Shown: positions 7,348-17,198, counted from the first letter of the stretch. The stretch: 32,425 nucleotides of DNA from Streptomyces sp. CBMA123 (GCF_014596465.1 NZ_MECK01000633.1:1-32425); one strand, 5' to 3'. The notes: a model not told the origin generated them from the sequence alone. Translations and numbers: made by a program.

Positions 7348-7363
7348 TCACCCGCACGGGTGA
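7348..7363. promoter_or_regulatory. BldM-type 16-bp palindrome upstream of multicopper oxidase operon
   Basis: TCACCCGCACGGGTGA is a perfect match to the recalled BldM homodimer consensus TCACcCgnncGgGTGA. It lies 130 bp before the first start codon of the membrane protein/multicopper oxidase operon, between it and the preceding terminator. A TACGCT hexamer at 7446-7451 might be the -10, but I found no matching -35. Confidence 0.65.
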
Positions 7364-7492
7364 CGAACCCCGTGGCAATCGGCGCAATGGAACGGCGGAA
7401 TGGTCCAAAGCCCCTTCCAGCGGCCGATTGTGACGCCTGATCAGCTACGCTCTCGCCCGCCCGACCCGTCCGAAGCAGAGAGTAGCCCCGAC

Positions 7493-7966
7493 ATGAGCAG
7501 TCCCCCTGCCGCCGGCGCGCCCCGTTGGCCGCTGATCCTCCTGCGCGTCACCGCCACCACCCTGACGTTGCTGGCCGTGCTCCAGACCATGCTGGCCGGC
7601 AGCTTCCTCAACGGCACCTACGACTCCCTCAAGGACCACGAGGGCACCGCGATGATGCTGGCCACCGTGGTGCTGGTCCAGCTGGTGGTGGCCCTGTCGG
7701 TACGCAGGCCCGGGGGTGGCCCGCTCTGGCCGCTGTGGACCACCGCGCTGCTCACCGTCGCCGTGATCGGCCAGATCGGCGCCGGCTACGCGCGGGCGAC
7801 CGGGGTGCACGTCACCCTCGGCGTGCTGCTGGTCAGCGGCATCCTGTTCGGCCTGGTCGGCGCCTGGCGGCTGCCGCTGCCCGTCCGGGAGGCCCGGTCC
7901 GAAGGGGGCCGGGACGGCAGCGGACGGCTGCCGCGCCCCGTCGGGCCGCTGGAGGTGAAGCGGTGA
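7493..7966 (+). CDS. Small four-helix membrane protein, multicopper oxidase partner
   Basis: 157 residues with four hydrophobic helices: ILLRVTATTLTLLAVLQTML (about 12-32), MMLATVVLVQLVVALSV (about 52-68), LWTTALLTVAVIGQIGAGYA (about 77-97) and VTLGVLLVSGILFGLVGAW (about 103-122), then a charged cytosolic-looking tail. His 48 in SLKDHEGTA and His 103 lie near helix ends and could bind heme or metal, but this is inference. ATG at 7493 is preferred over upstream GTG codons because AGAGAG precedes it and the hydrophobic region follows at normal distance. The stop overlaps the oxidase start (GTGA), so the pair is co-translated. It may anchor the oxidase or pass it electrons. I do not recognise the family by name. 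Confidence 0.8.
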   Translation: MSSPPAAGAPRWPLILLRVTATTLTLLAVLQTMLAGSFLNGTYDSLKDHEGTAMMLATVVLVQLVVALSVRRPGGGPLWPLWTTALLTVAVIGQIGAGYARATGVHVTLGVLLVSGILFGLVGAWRLPLPVREARSEGGRDGSGRLPRPVGPLEVKR

Positions 7967-9531
7967 ACCGTCGCCGCTTCCTCGGCATCGGCGCCTCCGT
8001 GTTCGGCGCGGGCGCGCTGGCCGCCGTCGCCGTCCCCTCGGCGGCCTACCTGTTCGCCGAGGGCCGCCCCGGGCGGCTGCTCGCCAGCGACCTCGACCTG
8101 CCCGCCGCCTTCCAGGCCCCGCTGCGGGTGCCGACCGTGCTCCAGCCGGTGCGCACCGACGGCACCAACGACTACTACGAGATCACCCAGCAGGTCGCCG
8201 AACTGGAGATCCTGCCCGGGGTGAAGACCGAGGCCTGGACGTACGGCGGCACCTTCCCCGGGCCGACGGTGGTCACCCGCTCCGGCCGGGCCGCCGTGGT
8301 CAAGCACCGCAACCAGCTGCCGGTGCCGACCGTGGTCCACCTGCACGGCGGGCACACCCCGGCCGACAGCGACGGCTACCCGATCGACCTGCTGCTGCCG
8401 GCCGGCTCCGCCGCCCCCGCCGCCTCCGCGATGGACGGCATGCCGGGGATGCGGCACCTGAGCGGCCACAACCTGGTCGGCGAGCGCACCCACACCTACC
8501 CGGGCAGGCAGCGCGCCGCCACCCTCTGGTACCACGACCACCGGATGGGCTTCACCGGCCCCGGCGTCTGGCGCGGCCTGGCCGGGTTCCACCTCGTCCA
8601 GGACGACGAGGAGGGCGCCCTGCCGCTGCCGCGCGGCGAACGCGACCTTCCGCTGATGCTCGCCGACCGCGCCTTCGCCGCCGACGGCTCCTTCAAGTAC
8701 CCGTCCACCGACGCCTCGCTCGCCGTCCCCGGCGTCACCGACGCCTACATGAACGGCGTCCTCGGCGACGTCATCCTGGTCAACGGCGCGCCCTGGCCGC
8801 GCCTGGACGTCGACCGCGCGCACTACCGGCTGCGGCTGCTCAACGCCTCCAACGCCCGGCTCTACCGGCTCGAACTGCACCCGCAGCCCTCCGGGGGCGA
8901 CGCCTTCGTCCAGATCGGCTCCGACGGCGGCCTGCTCGCCGCCCCGGTCACCCACGACGCGATCGAGATCGCCCCCGCCGAACGCTTCGACGTGGTGGTG
9001 GACTTCTCCCGCTACGGGCCCGGCACCCAGGTGCGCCTGCTCAACCGCTTCGGCAGCGGCCGCACCGCCGAGGTGATGCGCTTCGACGTCTCCTCCCGGG
9101 CGGTGAACGACGACGCCACGGTGCCCGACAAGCTGTCCGCCGTCGAGGAGCTGGACGCCGCCCGGGCCGTCGCCACCCGCCACTTCGCCTTCCGGCGCAG
9201 CCGCGCCGACGGCTGGACCATCAACGGCGACCCGTACGAACCCGGCCGCAGTCTGGCCACCCCCGCCCTCGGCAGCGTCGAGCGCTGGCGCTTCTCCAGC
9301 GACGTCCACCACCCCGTGCACGTCCATCTGGACCACTTCCAGGTGACCGGGCGCAACGGCCGGGGCCCGGGGCCGTGGGACGAGGGCTGGAAGGACACCG
9401 TCGACCTGCGGCCGGCCGAGGCGGTGGAGGTCCTGGTGCGCTTCACCGACTACGGGGGGACGTACATGATGCACTGCCACAACCTGGAGCACGAGGACAT
9501 GGCGATGATGGCGGACTTCACGGTGGGGTGA
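7963..9531 (+). CDS. Tat-exported three-domain multicopper oxidase
   Basis: 522-residue CotA/bilirubin-oxidase-like copper enzyme that would oxidise phenols or metal ions with reduction of oxygen to water. The N-terminus NRRRFLGIGASVFG is a twin-arginine signal. All four copper motifs are present: HLHGGH (about 126-131), WYHDH (about 189-193), HHPVHVHLDHF (about 449-459) and HCHNLEHEDMAM near the C-terminus. The T1 axial position, ten residues after the Cys, is Met, which predicts a moderate redox potential. Between the first two motifs lies a Met/His-rich loop (MDGMPGMRHLSGH, about 152-164), recalling the extra copper sites of CueO-type cuprous oxidases. GTG at 7963 overlaps the upstream stop. 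The operon follows a BldM-type site, so developmental expression is plausible. Confidence 0.92.
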   Translation: MNRRRFLGIGASVFGAGALAAVAVPSAAYLFAEGRPGRLLASDLDLPAAFQAPLRVPTVLQPVRTDGTNDYYEITQQVAELEILPGVKTEAWTYGGTFPGPTVVTRSGRAAVVKHRNQLPVPTVVHLHGGHTPADSDGYPIDLLLPAGSAAPAASAMDGMPGMRHLSGHNLVGERTHTYPGRQRAATLWYHDHRMGFTGPGVWRGLAGFHLVQDDEEGALPLPRGERDLPLMLADRAFAADGSFKYPSTDASLAVPGVTDAYMNGVLGDVILVNGAPWPRLDVDRAHYRLRLLNASNARLYRLELHPQPSGGDAFVQIGSDGGLLAAPVTHDAIEIAPAERFDVVVDFSRYGPGTQVRLLNRFGSGRTAEVMRFDVSSRAVNDDATVPDKLSAVEELDAARAVATRHFAFRRSRADGWTINGDPYEPGRSLATPALGSVERWRFSSDVHHPVHVHLDHFQVTGRNGRGPGPWDEGWKDTVDLRPAEAVEVLVRFTDYGGTYMMHCHNLEHEDMAMMADFTVG

Positions 9532-9540
9532 GCCGCCCGG

Positions 9541-9571
9541 GACCCGGCCCCGCGGCCCCGGCCCGCGGGTC
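9541..9571 (+). terminator. Possible terminator after multicopper oxidase
   Basis: GACCCG (9541-9546) pairs with CGGGTC (9566-9571), with smaller GGCC pairings inside. The stem is short, so this is a weak call. The rest of the 177-bp gap holds a GGACGC/GCGTCC hairpin (9594-9611) and a TAGCGT -10-like box (9652-9657). Confidence 0.35.
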
Positions 9572-9708
9572 ATCCGATCGGCCGAGTGCCGGAGGACGCG
9601 GTGGTGCGTCCCCCGGCGTCGCTCCGCAGGCGGGGGGCCGAAGACAGGCGCTAGCGTCGTGAGGAGGCGTGTCCACCCCCGACACCCTCGACGGACGGAG
9701 CCGCCGCC

Positions 9709-11067
9709 ATGACCACCCCCGCCGAACGCCGTCGCATCGGACGGGCCGCCCGTGAGCGCGTCTCCCGCTCCGAGCACGGCCGCTGGATCCCGGCCGCGGA
9801 CCGCCCCGACCCGCTCGGCGTGCTGGAGGCCCAGGGCGCCGACCGGGTCGCCCGGCTGCTGCCGATCCGCTACGGCCGGATGGCCGACAGCCCGTTCGGC
9901 TACCTGCGCGGCGCCGCCGCCGTGATGGCCGCCGACCTCGCCGCCGTCCCCGACACCGGACTGACCGTCCAACTCTGCGGCGACGCCCACCTGTTGAACT
10001 TCGGGGTGTACGCCTCGCCGGAACGCGCCCTGCTCTTCGACGTCAACGACTTCGACGAGACCCACCCCGGACCCTTCGAGTGGGACGTCAAACGCCTCGC
10101 CGCCAGCATCGCCGTCGCCGCCCGCGAGAACGGCCAGGACGACGAACGCGCCCGGCGCGCCGCCCGCACCGCCGTCCAGGGCTACGCCACCGCGATGCGC
10201 CGACTGGCCGGGCTCGGAGAACTCGACGCCTGGTACAGCCGGATCGACACCGCCGACCTGCTGCCGCTGATCCGCAAGACCCGCCGCCGCGAGGCCGTCC
10301 GCGCCGACCTCGACCACGCCCGGCGCCGCACCAGCCTCCAGGCCTTCGGCAAGCTCACCGAGGAGCGCGACGGGCGGCGCCGGATCATCAGCTCGCCGCC
10401 GCTGATCGAGGAACTGAGACGGAACGAACTGCGCGGCATCGGCAAGGTGTTCAGCGACTACCGGGCCACCCTCGCCGAGGACCGGAGGGTCCTGCTCGAC
10501 CGCTACCGCTTCGTGGACGCGGCGATGAAGGTGGTCGGCGTCGGCAGCGTCGGCACCCGCTGCTACATCGTCCTGCTGGAGGGCCGGGACATCCGCGACC
10601 CGCTGTTCCTGCAGCTCAAGGAGGCCGGCCGGTCGGTGCTGGAGGACCACCTGCCGCCCACCCGGACGGACGCCGAAGTCGCCGTCCACCACGGCGGCCG
10701 CCGGGTGGTCACCGGCCAGCACCTGATGCAGGCCGCCAGCGACATCTTCCTCGGCTGGACCACCGGCCCCGCCGGGCGGCACTTCTACGGCCGCCAACTG
10801 CGCGACATGAAGGGCTCGGTGGAGGTCGACACGATGACCCCCGGCGGCCTGCGCGACTACGCCGACCTGTGCGGACGCACCCTGGCCCGCGCCCACGCCC
10901 GCACCGGCGACCGCCTCGCCATCGTCGGCTACCTGGGCGCCGCCGACACCTTCGCCGAGGCCGTCGCCGACTTCGCCCTGCGGTACGCGGACCGGACGGC
11001 GGCCGACCACCGCGAGCTGGTCGAGGCGATCCGGGCCGGGCGGGTCGCCGCGACCCGGGGCGTGTGA
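9709..11067 (+). CDS. DUF2252 family protein (kinase-like fold)
   Basis: 452 residues, the normal length for DUF2252, a family common in actinobacteria but without an agreed function. The opening GRAARERVSRSEHGRW and DPLGVLEAQGADRVARLLPIRYGRM are typical. Residues about 90-98, GDAHLLNFG, look like the catalytic loop of aminoglycoside-phosphotransferase-like kinases (G-D-x-H-x-x-N), and FDVNDFDE about 20 residues later resembles their metal-binding segment. This supports a phosphotransferase-like fold; activity is inference. ATG at 9709 follows GGACGGAG. It is monocistronic, with its own hairpin 57 nt after the stop. A TAGCGT box at 9652 could be its -10, giving a leader of about 45 nt. Confidence 0.88.
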   Translation: MTTPAERRRIGRAARERVSRSEHGRWIPAADRPDPLGVLEAQGADRVARLLPIRYGRMADSPFGYLRGAAAVMAADLAAVPDTGLTVQLCGDAHLLNFGVYASPERALLFDVNDFDETHPGPFEWDVKRLAASIAVAARENGQDDERARRAARTAVQGYATAMRRLAGLGELDAWYSRIDTADLLPLIRKTRRREAVRADLDHARRRTSLQAFGKLTEERDGRRRIISSPPLIEELRRNELRGIGKVFSDYRATLAEDRRVLLDRYRFVDAAMKVVGVGSVGTRCYIVLLEGRDIRDPLFLQLKEAGRSVLEDHLPPTRTDAEVAVHHGGRRVVTGQHLMQAASDIFLGWTTGPAGRHFYGRQLRDMKGSVEVDTMTPGGLRDYADLCGRTLARAHARTGDRLAIVGYLGAADTFAEAVADFALRYADRTAADHRELVEAIRAGRVAATRGV

Positions 11068-11123
11068 GGGCCGCCGACCGCTCCAACTCCCCGTACCGAA
11101 ACCGGAGATCGGGCGCGCCGAGC

Positions 11124-11155
11124 CGGGCGGGCCCCGGATCCGGAGCGCCCGCCCG
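11124..11155 (+). terminator. Terminator of DUF2252 gene
   Basis: CGGGCGGGC (11124-11132) pairs perfectly with GCCCGCCCG (11147-11155); the loop itself contains the palindrome CCGGATCCGG (11134-11143). Flanking AACCGG/CCGGTT sequences (about 11099 and 11170) could extend the structure. Confidence 0.65.
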
Positions 11156-11203
11156 CCCCGATTCCCGGTTGCCCGGGCGGGCCGGGTGCCGTTGGGTGGG
11201 GGC

Positions 11204-11737
11204 ATGGACGAACTGCGCACCGACCGCCTGCTGATCCGCCGATGGCGGGACTCCGACCTCGCCCCGTGGGCCGCGATGAACGCCGACCCGCAGGTCCGCG
11301 AACACCTCGGCGGCCTCCTCAGCCGCGAGCGGAGCGACGCCTCGGTGGCGCGGTACGAGGCGGCGATCGAGCGGCGCGGGTACGGCTGGCTGGCCGTCGA
11401 GGTGCGGGAGAGCGGCGAGTTCATCGGCTTCGTGGGCCTGGACGACGTCGACGAGCACGCCCCGGTCGACGGCGTGGAGATCGGCTGGCGGCTGGCCCGG
11501 CCGGCCTGGGGCCACGGCTACGCGACCGAGGCCGCCCGCGCCGTCCTCACGTACGGCTTCGGCACGCTCGCCCTCCCCGAGGTCCTCGCCCTCACCACCG
11601 CGGGCAACCTGCGCTCCCAGGCCGTGATGCGCCGCCTCGGCATGACCCACGACCCCGCCGAGGACTTCGACGACCCCGAGGCCCCGGAGGGGCCGCTCCG
11701 GCGCACCGTCGTCCACCGGCTCCGGCCCGGGGCGTAG
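11204..11737 (+). CDS. RimJ/RimL-type GNAT acetyltransferase
   Basis: 177 residues of the Acetyltransf_3 kind: LRTDRLLIRRWRDSDLAPW at the N-terminus, GFVGLDDVDEHAPVDGVEIGW in the middle, then WGHGYATEAARAVLTYGF, the acetyl-CoA binding loop, and VMRRLGMTHD near the end. Relatives acetylate N-termini of ribosomal proteins, antibiotics or other small amines; the substrate is not predictable. ATG at 11204 is preferred over the upstream in-frame start at 11186 because GGGTGGGGG precedes it at correct spacing and the family begins at about this point. It is convergent with the lipid kinase gene, with only 54 bp between the stops. Confidence 0.87.
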   Translation: MDELRTDRLLIRRWRDSDLAPWAAMNADPQVREHLGGLLSRERSDASVARYEAAIERRGYGWLAVEVRESGEFIGFVGLDDVDEHAPVDGVEIGWRLARPAWGHGYATEAARAVLTYGFGTLALPEVLALTTAGNLRSQAVMRRLGMTHDPAEDFDDPEAPEGPLRRTVVHRLRPGA

Positions 11738-11760
11738 GAGAGCACCGTCCTCCTGGAGCG

Positions 11761-11779
11761 CCGGGCCTGAACCGCCCGG
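11761..11779. terminator. Short hairpin between convergent genes
   Basis: CCGGGC (11761-11766) pairs with GCCCGG (11774-11779), 7-nt loop, in the 54-bp gap between GNAT and lipid kinase genes. Small stem; low certainty. Confidence 0.35.
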
Positions 11780-11791
11780 GCAGCCGGGAGG

Positions 11792-12700
11792 TCAGGGCAC
11801 CAGGAGGTGGAGGGCCTCGCGCCGCACCGCCACGTCGACGGGGAGGGCGGTGATGAACTCGCCGTCGGCGTAGGCGGTGATGCCGGGGGACTCGATCCGG
11901 AGGGACTCGGTGCGCAGGGTGGTGACCTCCGGGCGGGTGGTGTGGGTGCCCTTGAGGAGGGTGGGGAAGAAGCGGGCGATCCGCAGCCGGGGCAAGGCGT
12001 CGACGAGGGTGACGTCGAGCAGGCCGTCGTCGGGGAGGGCGGCGGGGCAGATCGGCATGCCGCCGCCGTAGCTGCGGGTGTTGCCGACGGCGGCGAGGGT
12101 GAGGTCGCGTTCGATGACGGTGCCGTCGGCGAGGGTGAGCCGGAACGGCAGGGGGCGCAGGTTGGCGAACTCGGCGAGGATGGCGAGATTGTAGCGCATC
12201 CGGCCGCGGGGCCAGCGCAGCCGGTTGGCGCGGTCGCTGACCAGGGAGTCGAAGCCGCTGGCGAGGACGGAGCCGTACCAGCGGACGGCGCCGTCCGGGC
12301 CGGTGATCCGGCCGAGGTCGACGCCGCGGGTGCGTCCGGCGGCGATGACCTCGGCGGCGGCCTCGGGGGCGCCGATGGGCAGGCCGTACTCGCGGGCGTG
12401 GTCGTTGCCGGTGCCGGCGGGTATCAGGCCGAGCGGGACGGGGGTGCCGGCGAGGGCCTGGAGGGCCAGGTTGACCATGCCGTCGCCGCCGACCACGACC
12501 ACCGCGTCGGCCCCGCCGGCCGCCGCCTCGCGGGCGAGGCGGACGGCGTCGTCGGCGGAGCGCCCGGCCTGCGGTTCGACGTCGACGCCGAGGGCGCGCA
12601 GTCGGGCGACGGCCCGGTGGGCGGCGGGTTCGGCGTGGCCGATGCCCGCCGCCGGGTTGGTGAGAACGGTGACCCTGCGGACGGTTCTCGGGCCGGTCAT
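11792..12700 (-). CDS. Diacylglycerol/lipid kinase (DagK family)
   Basis: 302 residues, cytosolic lipid kinase that phosphorylates diacylglycerol or a related lipid with ATP. It shows LTNPAAGIGHAEPAAHRA (about 12-30), the nucleotide-binding VVVGGDGMVNLALQALAG (GGDGT motif with Met in place of Thr, about 68-86) and IPAGTGNDHAREYGLP, all diagnostic for the DAGK catalytic domain, and the C-terminal beta domain ending in ITAYADGEFITALPVDV. ATG at 12700 follows GAGAGGGGAG. Its start is 20 nt after the stop of the alkyl-DHAP-synthase-like gene, so the two form an operon. Neighbours point to phospholipid or ether-lipid metabolism; in M. tuberculosis the matching gene, as I recall, is Rv2252. Confidence 0.92.
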   Translation of the reverse strand: MTGPRTVRRVTVLTNPAAGIGHAEPAAHRAVARLRALGVDVEPQAGRSADDAVRLAREAAAGGADAVVVVGGDGMVNLALQALAGTPVPLGLIPAGTGNDHAREYGLPIGAPEAAAEVIAAGRTRGVDLGRITGPDGAVRWYGSVLASGFDSLVSDRANRLRWPRGRMRYNLAILAEFANLRPLPFRLTLADGTVIERDLTLAAVGNTRSYGGGMPICPAALPDDGLLDVTLVDALPRLRIARFFPTLLKGTHTTRPEVTTLRTESLRIESPGITAYADGEFITALPVDVAVRREALHLLVP

Positions 12701-12720
12701 GGGCCCAACTCCCCTCTCGG

Positions 12721-14343
12721 TTACGGGATCAGCTTGCCGGGGTTGAGGATGCCCGCCGGGTCGAGCTCGGCCTTGACGGCGCGCAGGATGCGCACGCCGA
12801 GGTCGCCGATCTCCTCGCTCATCCAGGGCCGGTGGTCGGCGCCGACGGCGTGGTGGTGGCTGATGGTGCCGCCGCTGCGCAGGATGGCGTCGCCGGCGGC
12901 CCGCTTGGCGGCGCCCCACCGGGTGAGCGGGTCCTCGCCGAGGGCGGCGACGACGGTGAAGTAGAGCGAGGCGCCGGTCGGGTAGACGTGCGAGATGTGG
13001 CACAGCACGAGGGCGCCGGGCAGGGCGGCGGTGAGCGCCTCGGTGACGGCGGTCCGCAGTTCGGCGAGCCGGCTCCAGCCGGTGGCGGTCTCCAGGGTCT
13101 CGCAGAGCGCGCCGGCGCTGAGCAGGGAGTCGCGCAGGTAGGGGGCGTTGAACCGGCCGTGCTCCCAGGCGCGGGCGGGCGCCTCGCGGAGGGAGGTGCC
13201 GCCGGCGGCGAGCAGCGCCGCGCGGGTGAGGGCGTGCCGGGCGGCGACCTGTTCGGCGGTGCCCTCGAAGACGGTGACGGCGAGGCAGCCGGTGACGGCG
13301 GGGGAGCCGCCGATCTGCTCGGTCATGGCGAGGTTGACCATGGTCTCGGCCTCGTCGGAGAGCCGGATCACGGTCGGGCCGGTGCCCTGCTGTTCGACGG
13401 CGCGCAGCGCGGCCGTCCCGGTGGCGAAGTCGGGGAAGCTCCACGCCTCGTACGCCTTGACGGCGGGCAGCGGGTGGACGCGCAGGCGCACGGCGGTGAT
13501 CACGCCGAGGGTGCCCTCGGAGCCGAGGAAGAGCTGGCGCAGGTCGGGGCCGGCGGCGGAGGCGGGGGCGCGGCCGAGGTCGAGGGTGCCGGCGGGGGTG
13601 ACCACGCGCAGGCCGCGGACCATCTCGTCGAAGCGCCCGTGGCCGGCCGAGTCCTGGCCGGAGGAGCGGGTGGCGGCGAAGCCGCCGATCGTGGCGTAGC
13701 GGAAGCTCTGCGGGTAGTGGCCGAGTTCCCAGCCGCGGTCGGCGAGCAGGGCCTCCGCCGCGGGGCCGGTGAGGCCGGCGCCGAGGACGGCCTCGCCGGA
13801 GGTCTCGTCCAGGTCGAGGAGCTGGTCGAGGCGGCGCAGGTCGAGCGAGATGACGGCCTGGAAGGGGCCGCGCTCGGGGTCGAGGCCGCCGACCACGCTG
13901 GTGCCGCCGCCGAACGGGACGACGGCGATGCGGCGTTCGGCGCAGACGGCGAGCAGGGCGGCGATCTCGGCCTCGTCGCCGGGCAGTACGACGGCGTCGG
14001 GGGCGTCCTGGGCCTCGCGGCTGCGGCGGCGCAGCAGGTCGGGGGTGGACTTGCCGCCGGCCCGGGGCAGCCGGTCGGCGTCGGCGGCGCTGACGTGGGC
14101 CTCGCCGACGGTGGCGGCCAGGGCTTTGAGGTCCTCGGCGGTGATCCGGGACGGGCGCAGGACGACCTCGGCGGCGCTCGGCCCGGGGGCGGCGTCGCCG
14201 GTGACGCCGAGGGCGGCGGCGAGCAGTCCCTTGATGTCCGCGGACAGGTCCTTGGCGAGGGCCGGGTCTCCCCAGGCGTTCCACTTCATCGGGGGGAGCG
14301 GCAGAGCGGCGCCGGCCGATCCCGCTTGCGTCTCAGGTGCCAT
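12721..14343 (-). CDS. FAD-binding oxidoreductase, alkyldihydroxyacetonephosphate-synthase-like
   Basis: 540 residues as drawn. FAD-binding type 4 domain: VVLPGDEAEIAALLAVCAER, then VPFGGGTSVVGGL (about 143-155) and TIGGFAATRSSGQDSAGHGRFDEMVRGLRVV, LGSEGTLGVITAV. The C-terminal half has HISHVYPTGASLYFT and the His-rich HHHAVGADH near 507, which corresponds to the HHH motif of alkylglycerone phosphate synthases, followed by LDPAGILNPGKLIP. The family enzyme exchanges the acyl group of acyl-DHAP for an alkyl ether; a different oxidase reaction is possible. Start uncertain: ATG 14343 is drawn, but the minus-strand -35-like TTGACA at 14370-14365 would put transcription start inside that codon region, and ATG 14289 (MKWNAWGDP) looks like the usual family start. 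Operon with lipid kinase; divergent from TetR-GlpD. Confidence 0.85.
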   Translation of the reverse strand: MAPETQAGSAGAALPLPPMKWNAWGDPALAKDLSADIKGLLAAALGVTGDAAPGPSAAEVVLRPSRITAEDLKALAATVGEAHVSAADADRLPRAGGKSTPDLLRRRSREAQDAPDAVVLPGDEAEIAALLAVCAERRIAVVPFGGGTSVVGGLDPERGPFQAVISLDLRRLDQLLDLDETSGEAVLGAGLTGPAAEALLADRGWELGHYPQSFRYATIGGFAATRSSGQDSAGHGRFDEMVRGLRVVTPAGTLDLGRAPASAAGPDLRQLFLGSEGTLGVITAVRLRVHPLPAVKAYEAWSFPDFATGTAALRAVEQQGTGPTVIRLSDEAETMVNLAMTEQIGGSPAVTGCLAVTVFEGTAEQVAARHALTRAALLAAGGTSLREAPARAWEHGRFNAPYLRDSLLSAGALCETLETATGWSRLAELRTAVTEALTAALPGALVLCHISHVYPTGASLYFTVVAALGEDPLTRWGAAKRAAGDAILRSGGTISHHHAVGADHRPWMSEEIGDLGVRILRAVKAELDPAGILNPGKLIP

Positions 14344-14353
14344 GCGTTACAGT
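14326..14353 (+). promoter_or_regulatory. TetR-glpD promoter, near-leaderless
   Basis: TTGCGT (14326-14331) and TACAGT (14348-14353) are 16 nt apart. Transcription would start near 14360, at most about 5 nt before the ATG at 14364. The promoter overlaps the start region of the divergent flavoprotein gene, so TetR bound here could control both directions. Confidence 0.6.
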
Positions 14354-14363
14354 TTCACACATC

Positions 14364-14983
14364 ATGTCAAGTAGTAACGCCACCGCCGGAGGGCCCGCCA
14401 AGGCTGCGAAGCCCCTCGGCGCAGCGCCCCGCAGCACCGACGACGCGATCCTGGACGCCGCCGCCGACCTCGTCGTGCACCTCGGCGTGCGCCGCACCCA
14501 GCTGGCGGAGATCGCCCGCCGCGCCGGGGTCAGCCGCCCGACCGTCTACCGGCGCTGGCCGGACGTCCAGGCGGTGATCGGGGCGCTGCTCACCCGCGAG
14601 ATCCTGACCACCCTGGAGGGCACCTCGCTGGAGGTGCGCGACCGGGAGACCTTCGTGGACCGGGTGGTCGAGGTCGCCGTCCGGCTGCGTGACCACCCGG
14701 TGCTCGGCGCGCTGCTCCACTCCGACGACTCCGACCTGCTGCTCCAGTACGTGGTCGAGCGGCTCGGCGCCAGCCAGCGCGGCCTGCTGGAGGCGCTGCG
14801 CACCGGCATCGAGCGGAGCCAGGCCGACGGCTCCGTCCGGGCCGGCGAGCCGACCGAACTGGCCGCCATGGTCCTGCTGATCGCCCAGTCCACCGTCCAG
14901 TCGCACCGCATGGTCGCCTCCCTGCTGCCGGAGGCGGCGTGGCGGCGCGAACTGGCCAGAGCACTGAACGGATACCTCGCACC

Positions 14984-14987
<4 letters not shown>
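14364..14987 (+). CDS. TetR-family transcriptional regulator
   Basis: 207 residues. Helix-turn-helix in residues about 27-70: DDAILDAAADLVVHLGVRRT followed by LAEIARRAGVSRPTVYRRW, textbook TetR. The remainder is helical ligand-binding domain with LLQYVVERLGASQRGLLEAL and a long helix ending in LARALNGYLAP. The ligand may be a lipid or acyl-CoA given the neighbours, but that is inference. ATG at 14364 is preferred to the upstream in-frame start at 14337 because the promoter's -10 box lies between them. Only 20 bp separate it from the divergent flavoprotein start, and its stop overlaps the GlpD start (ATGA), so TetR and GlpD are one operon. The recalled M. tuberculosis counterpart is Rv2250c. 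Confidence 0.92.
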
Positions 14988-16600
<1,613 letters not shown>

Positions 16601-16617
16601 CAGGGGCGGAGCGACGA

Positions 16618-16649
16618 CGGCCGGTACGGCAGGTCCGCCGTACCGGCCG
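16618..16649 (+). terminator. Terminator of TetR-glpD operon
   Basis: Perfect 13-bp stem, CGGCCGGTACGGC (16618-16630) with GCCGTACCGGCCG (16637-16649), 6-nt loop, 65 nt after the glpD stop. Confidence 0.8.
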
Positions 16650-16715
16650 AGTGGTCCGCACTTTGGCTTGCTGGCAAGTAGCCCTGCGGGAATCCGGGCG
16701 TGGGCGCATGGGGTC

Positions 16716-17009
16716 TCAGCGCGCGGTGCGCTCCGGCATCGGGTGTTCGGCGCCCGCGAGTTCCAGCACGCAGGCCAGCGGGTGCTCGGCCCGGCCCGTC
16801 CGGTCCAGCCGTACGGCCAGCGGCCGCGGCGGCTCCTCGGCGAGTTGCCCGGACAGCGTCAGCGGGTAGCCGCCGTGGCCGTGGACGCGGTGGAAGGCGC
16901 ACTCCTTGCCGTCCACCAGCAGTTCGGTCTCGGTGATCCAGCCGGAGCGGACGTTGACGGTGACCGAGTGTCCGTCCTGGTCGAGGTGGAAGCTGTACCG
17001 CTGGCGCAT
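16716..17009 (-). CDS. Conserved-looking hypothetical protein, 97 aa
   Basis: 97 residues, soluble, no signal peptide or membrane helix. It starts MRQRYSFHLDQDGHSVTVNV with alternating polar and hydrophobic residues, which suggests a beta-rich N-terminal half (HSVTVNVRSGWITETELLVD), followed by GKECAFHRVHGHGG with three close histidines and a Cys, then a more variable Pro/Arg-rich part containing LACVLELAG. I do not recognise the family. GGGAGG lies 6 nt before the ATG, and a minus-strand TACACT box (17066-17061) could be its -10. The good ribosome binding site, typical codon use and beta-like pattern make it a real gene. It is divergent from TerD with 236 bp between starts and ends in front of the glpD terminator. 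Confidence 0.7.
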   Translation of the reverse strand: MRQRYSFHLDQDGHSVTVNVRSGWITETELLVDGKECAFHRVHGHGGYPLTLSGQLAEEPPRPLAVRLDRTGRAEHPLACVLELAGAEHPMPERTAR

Positions 17010-17198
17010 GGGAACCTCCCGCGAGGGCCTCGGAACGGGGACGGCCAGGGATCCACCGCCAGTGTAGGAGGGCCGTACCCTCCCGGCGCCCCGGCCGGTA
17101 CGGTGATCGCAGGGATCGGGGCCGGGGCGATCGGTTCCCCGTCCCGCCCCTGAGAAATCCCGGGGGCGGGGCCCGCCCGCAGGCGGATTCTCGTGATC

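Noticed and set aside
7786..11424. 1212-codon open frame on the minus strand
   Set aside because: It lies opposite the multicopper oxidase, DUF2252 and GNAT genes and is low-complexity Gly/Ala/Val/Gln/His sequence; it is an effect of high GC with few stop codons.
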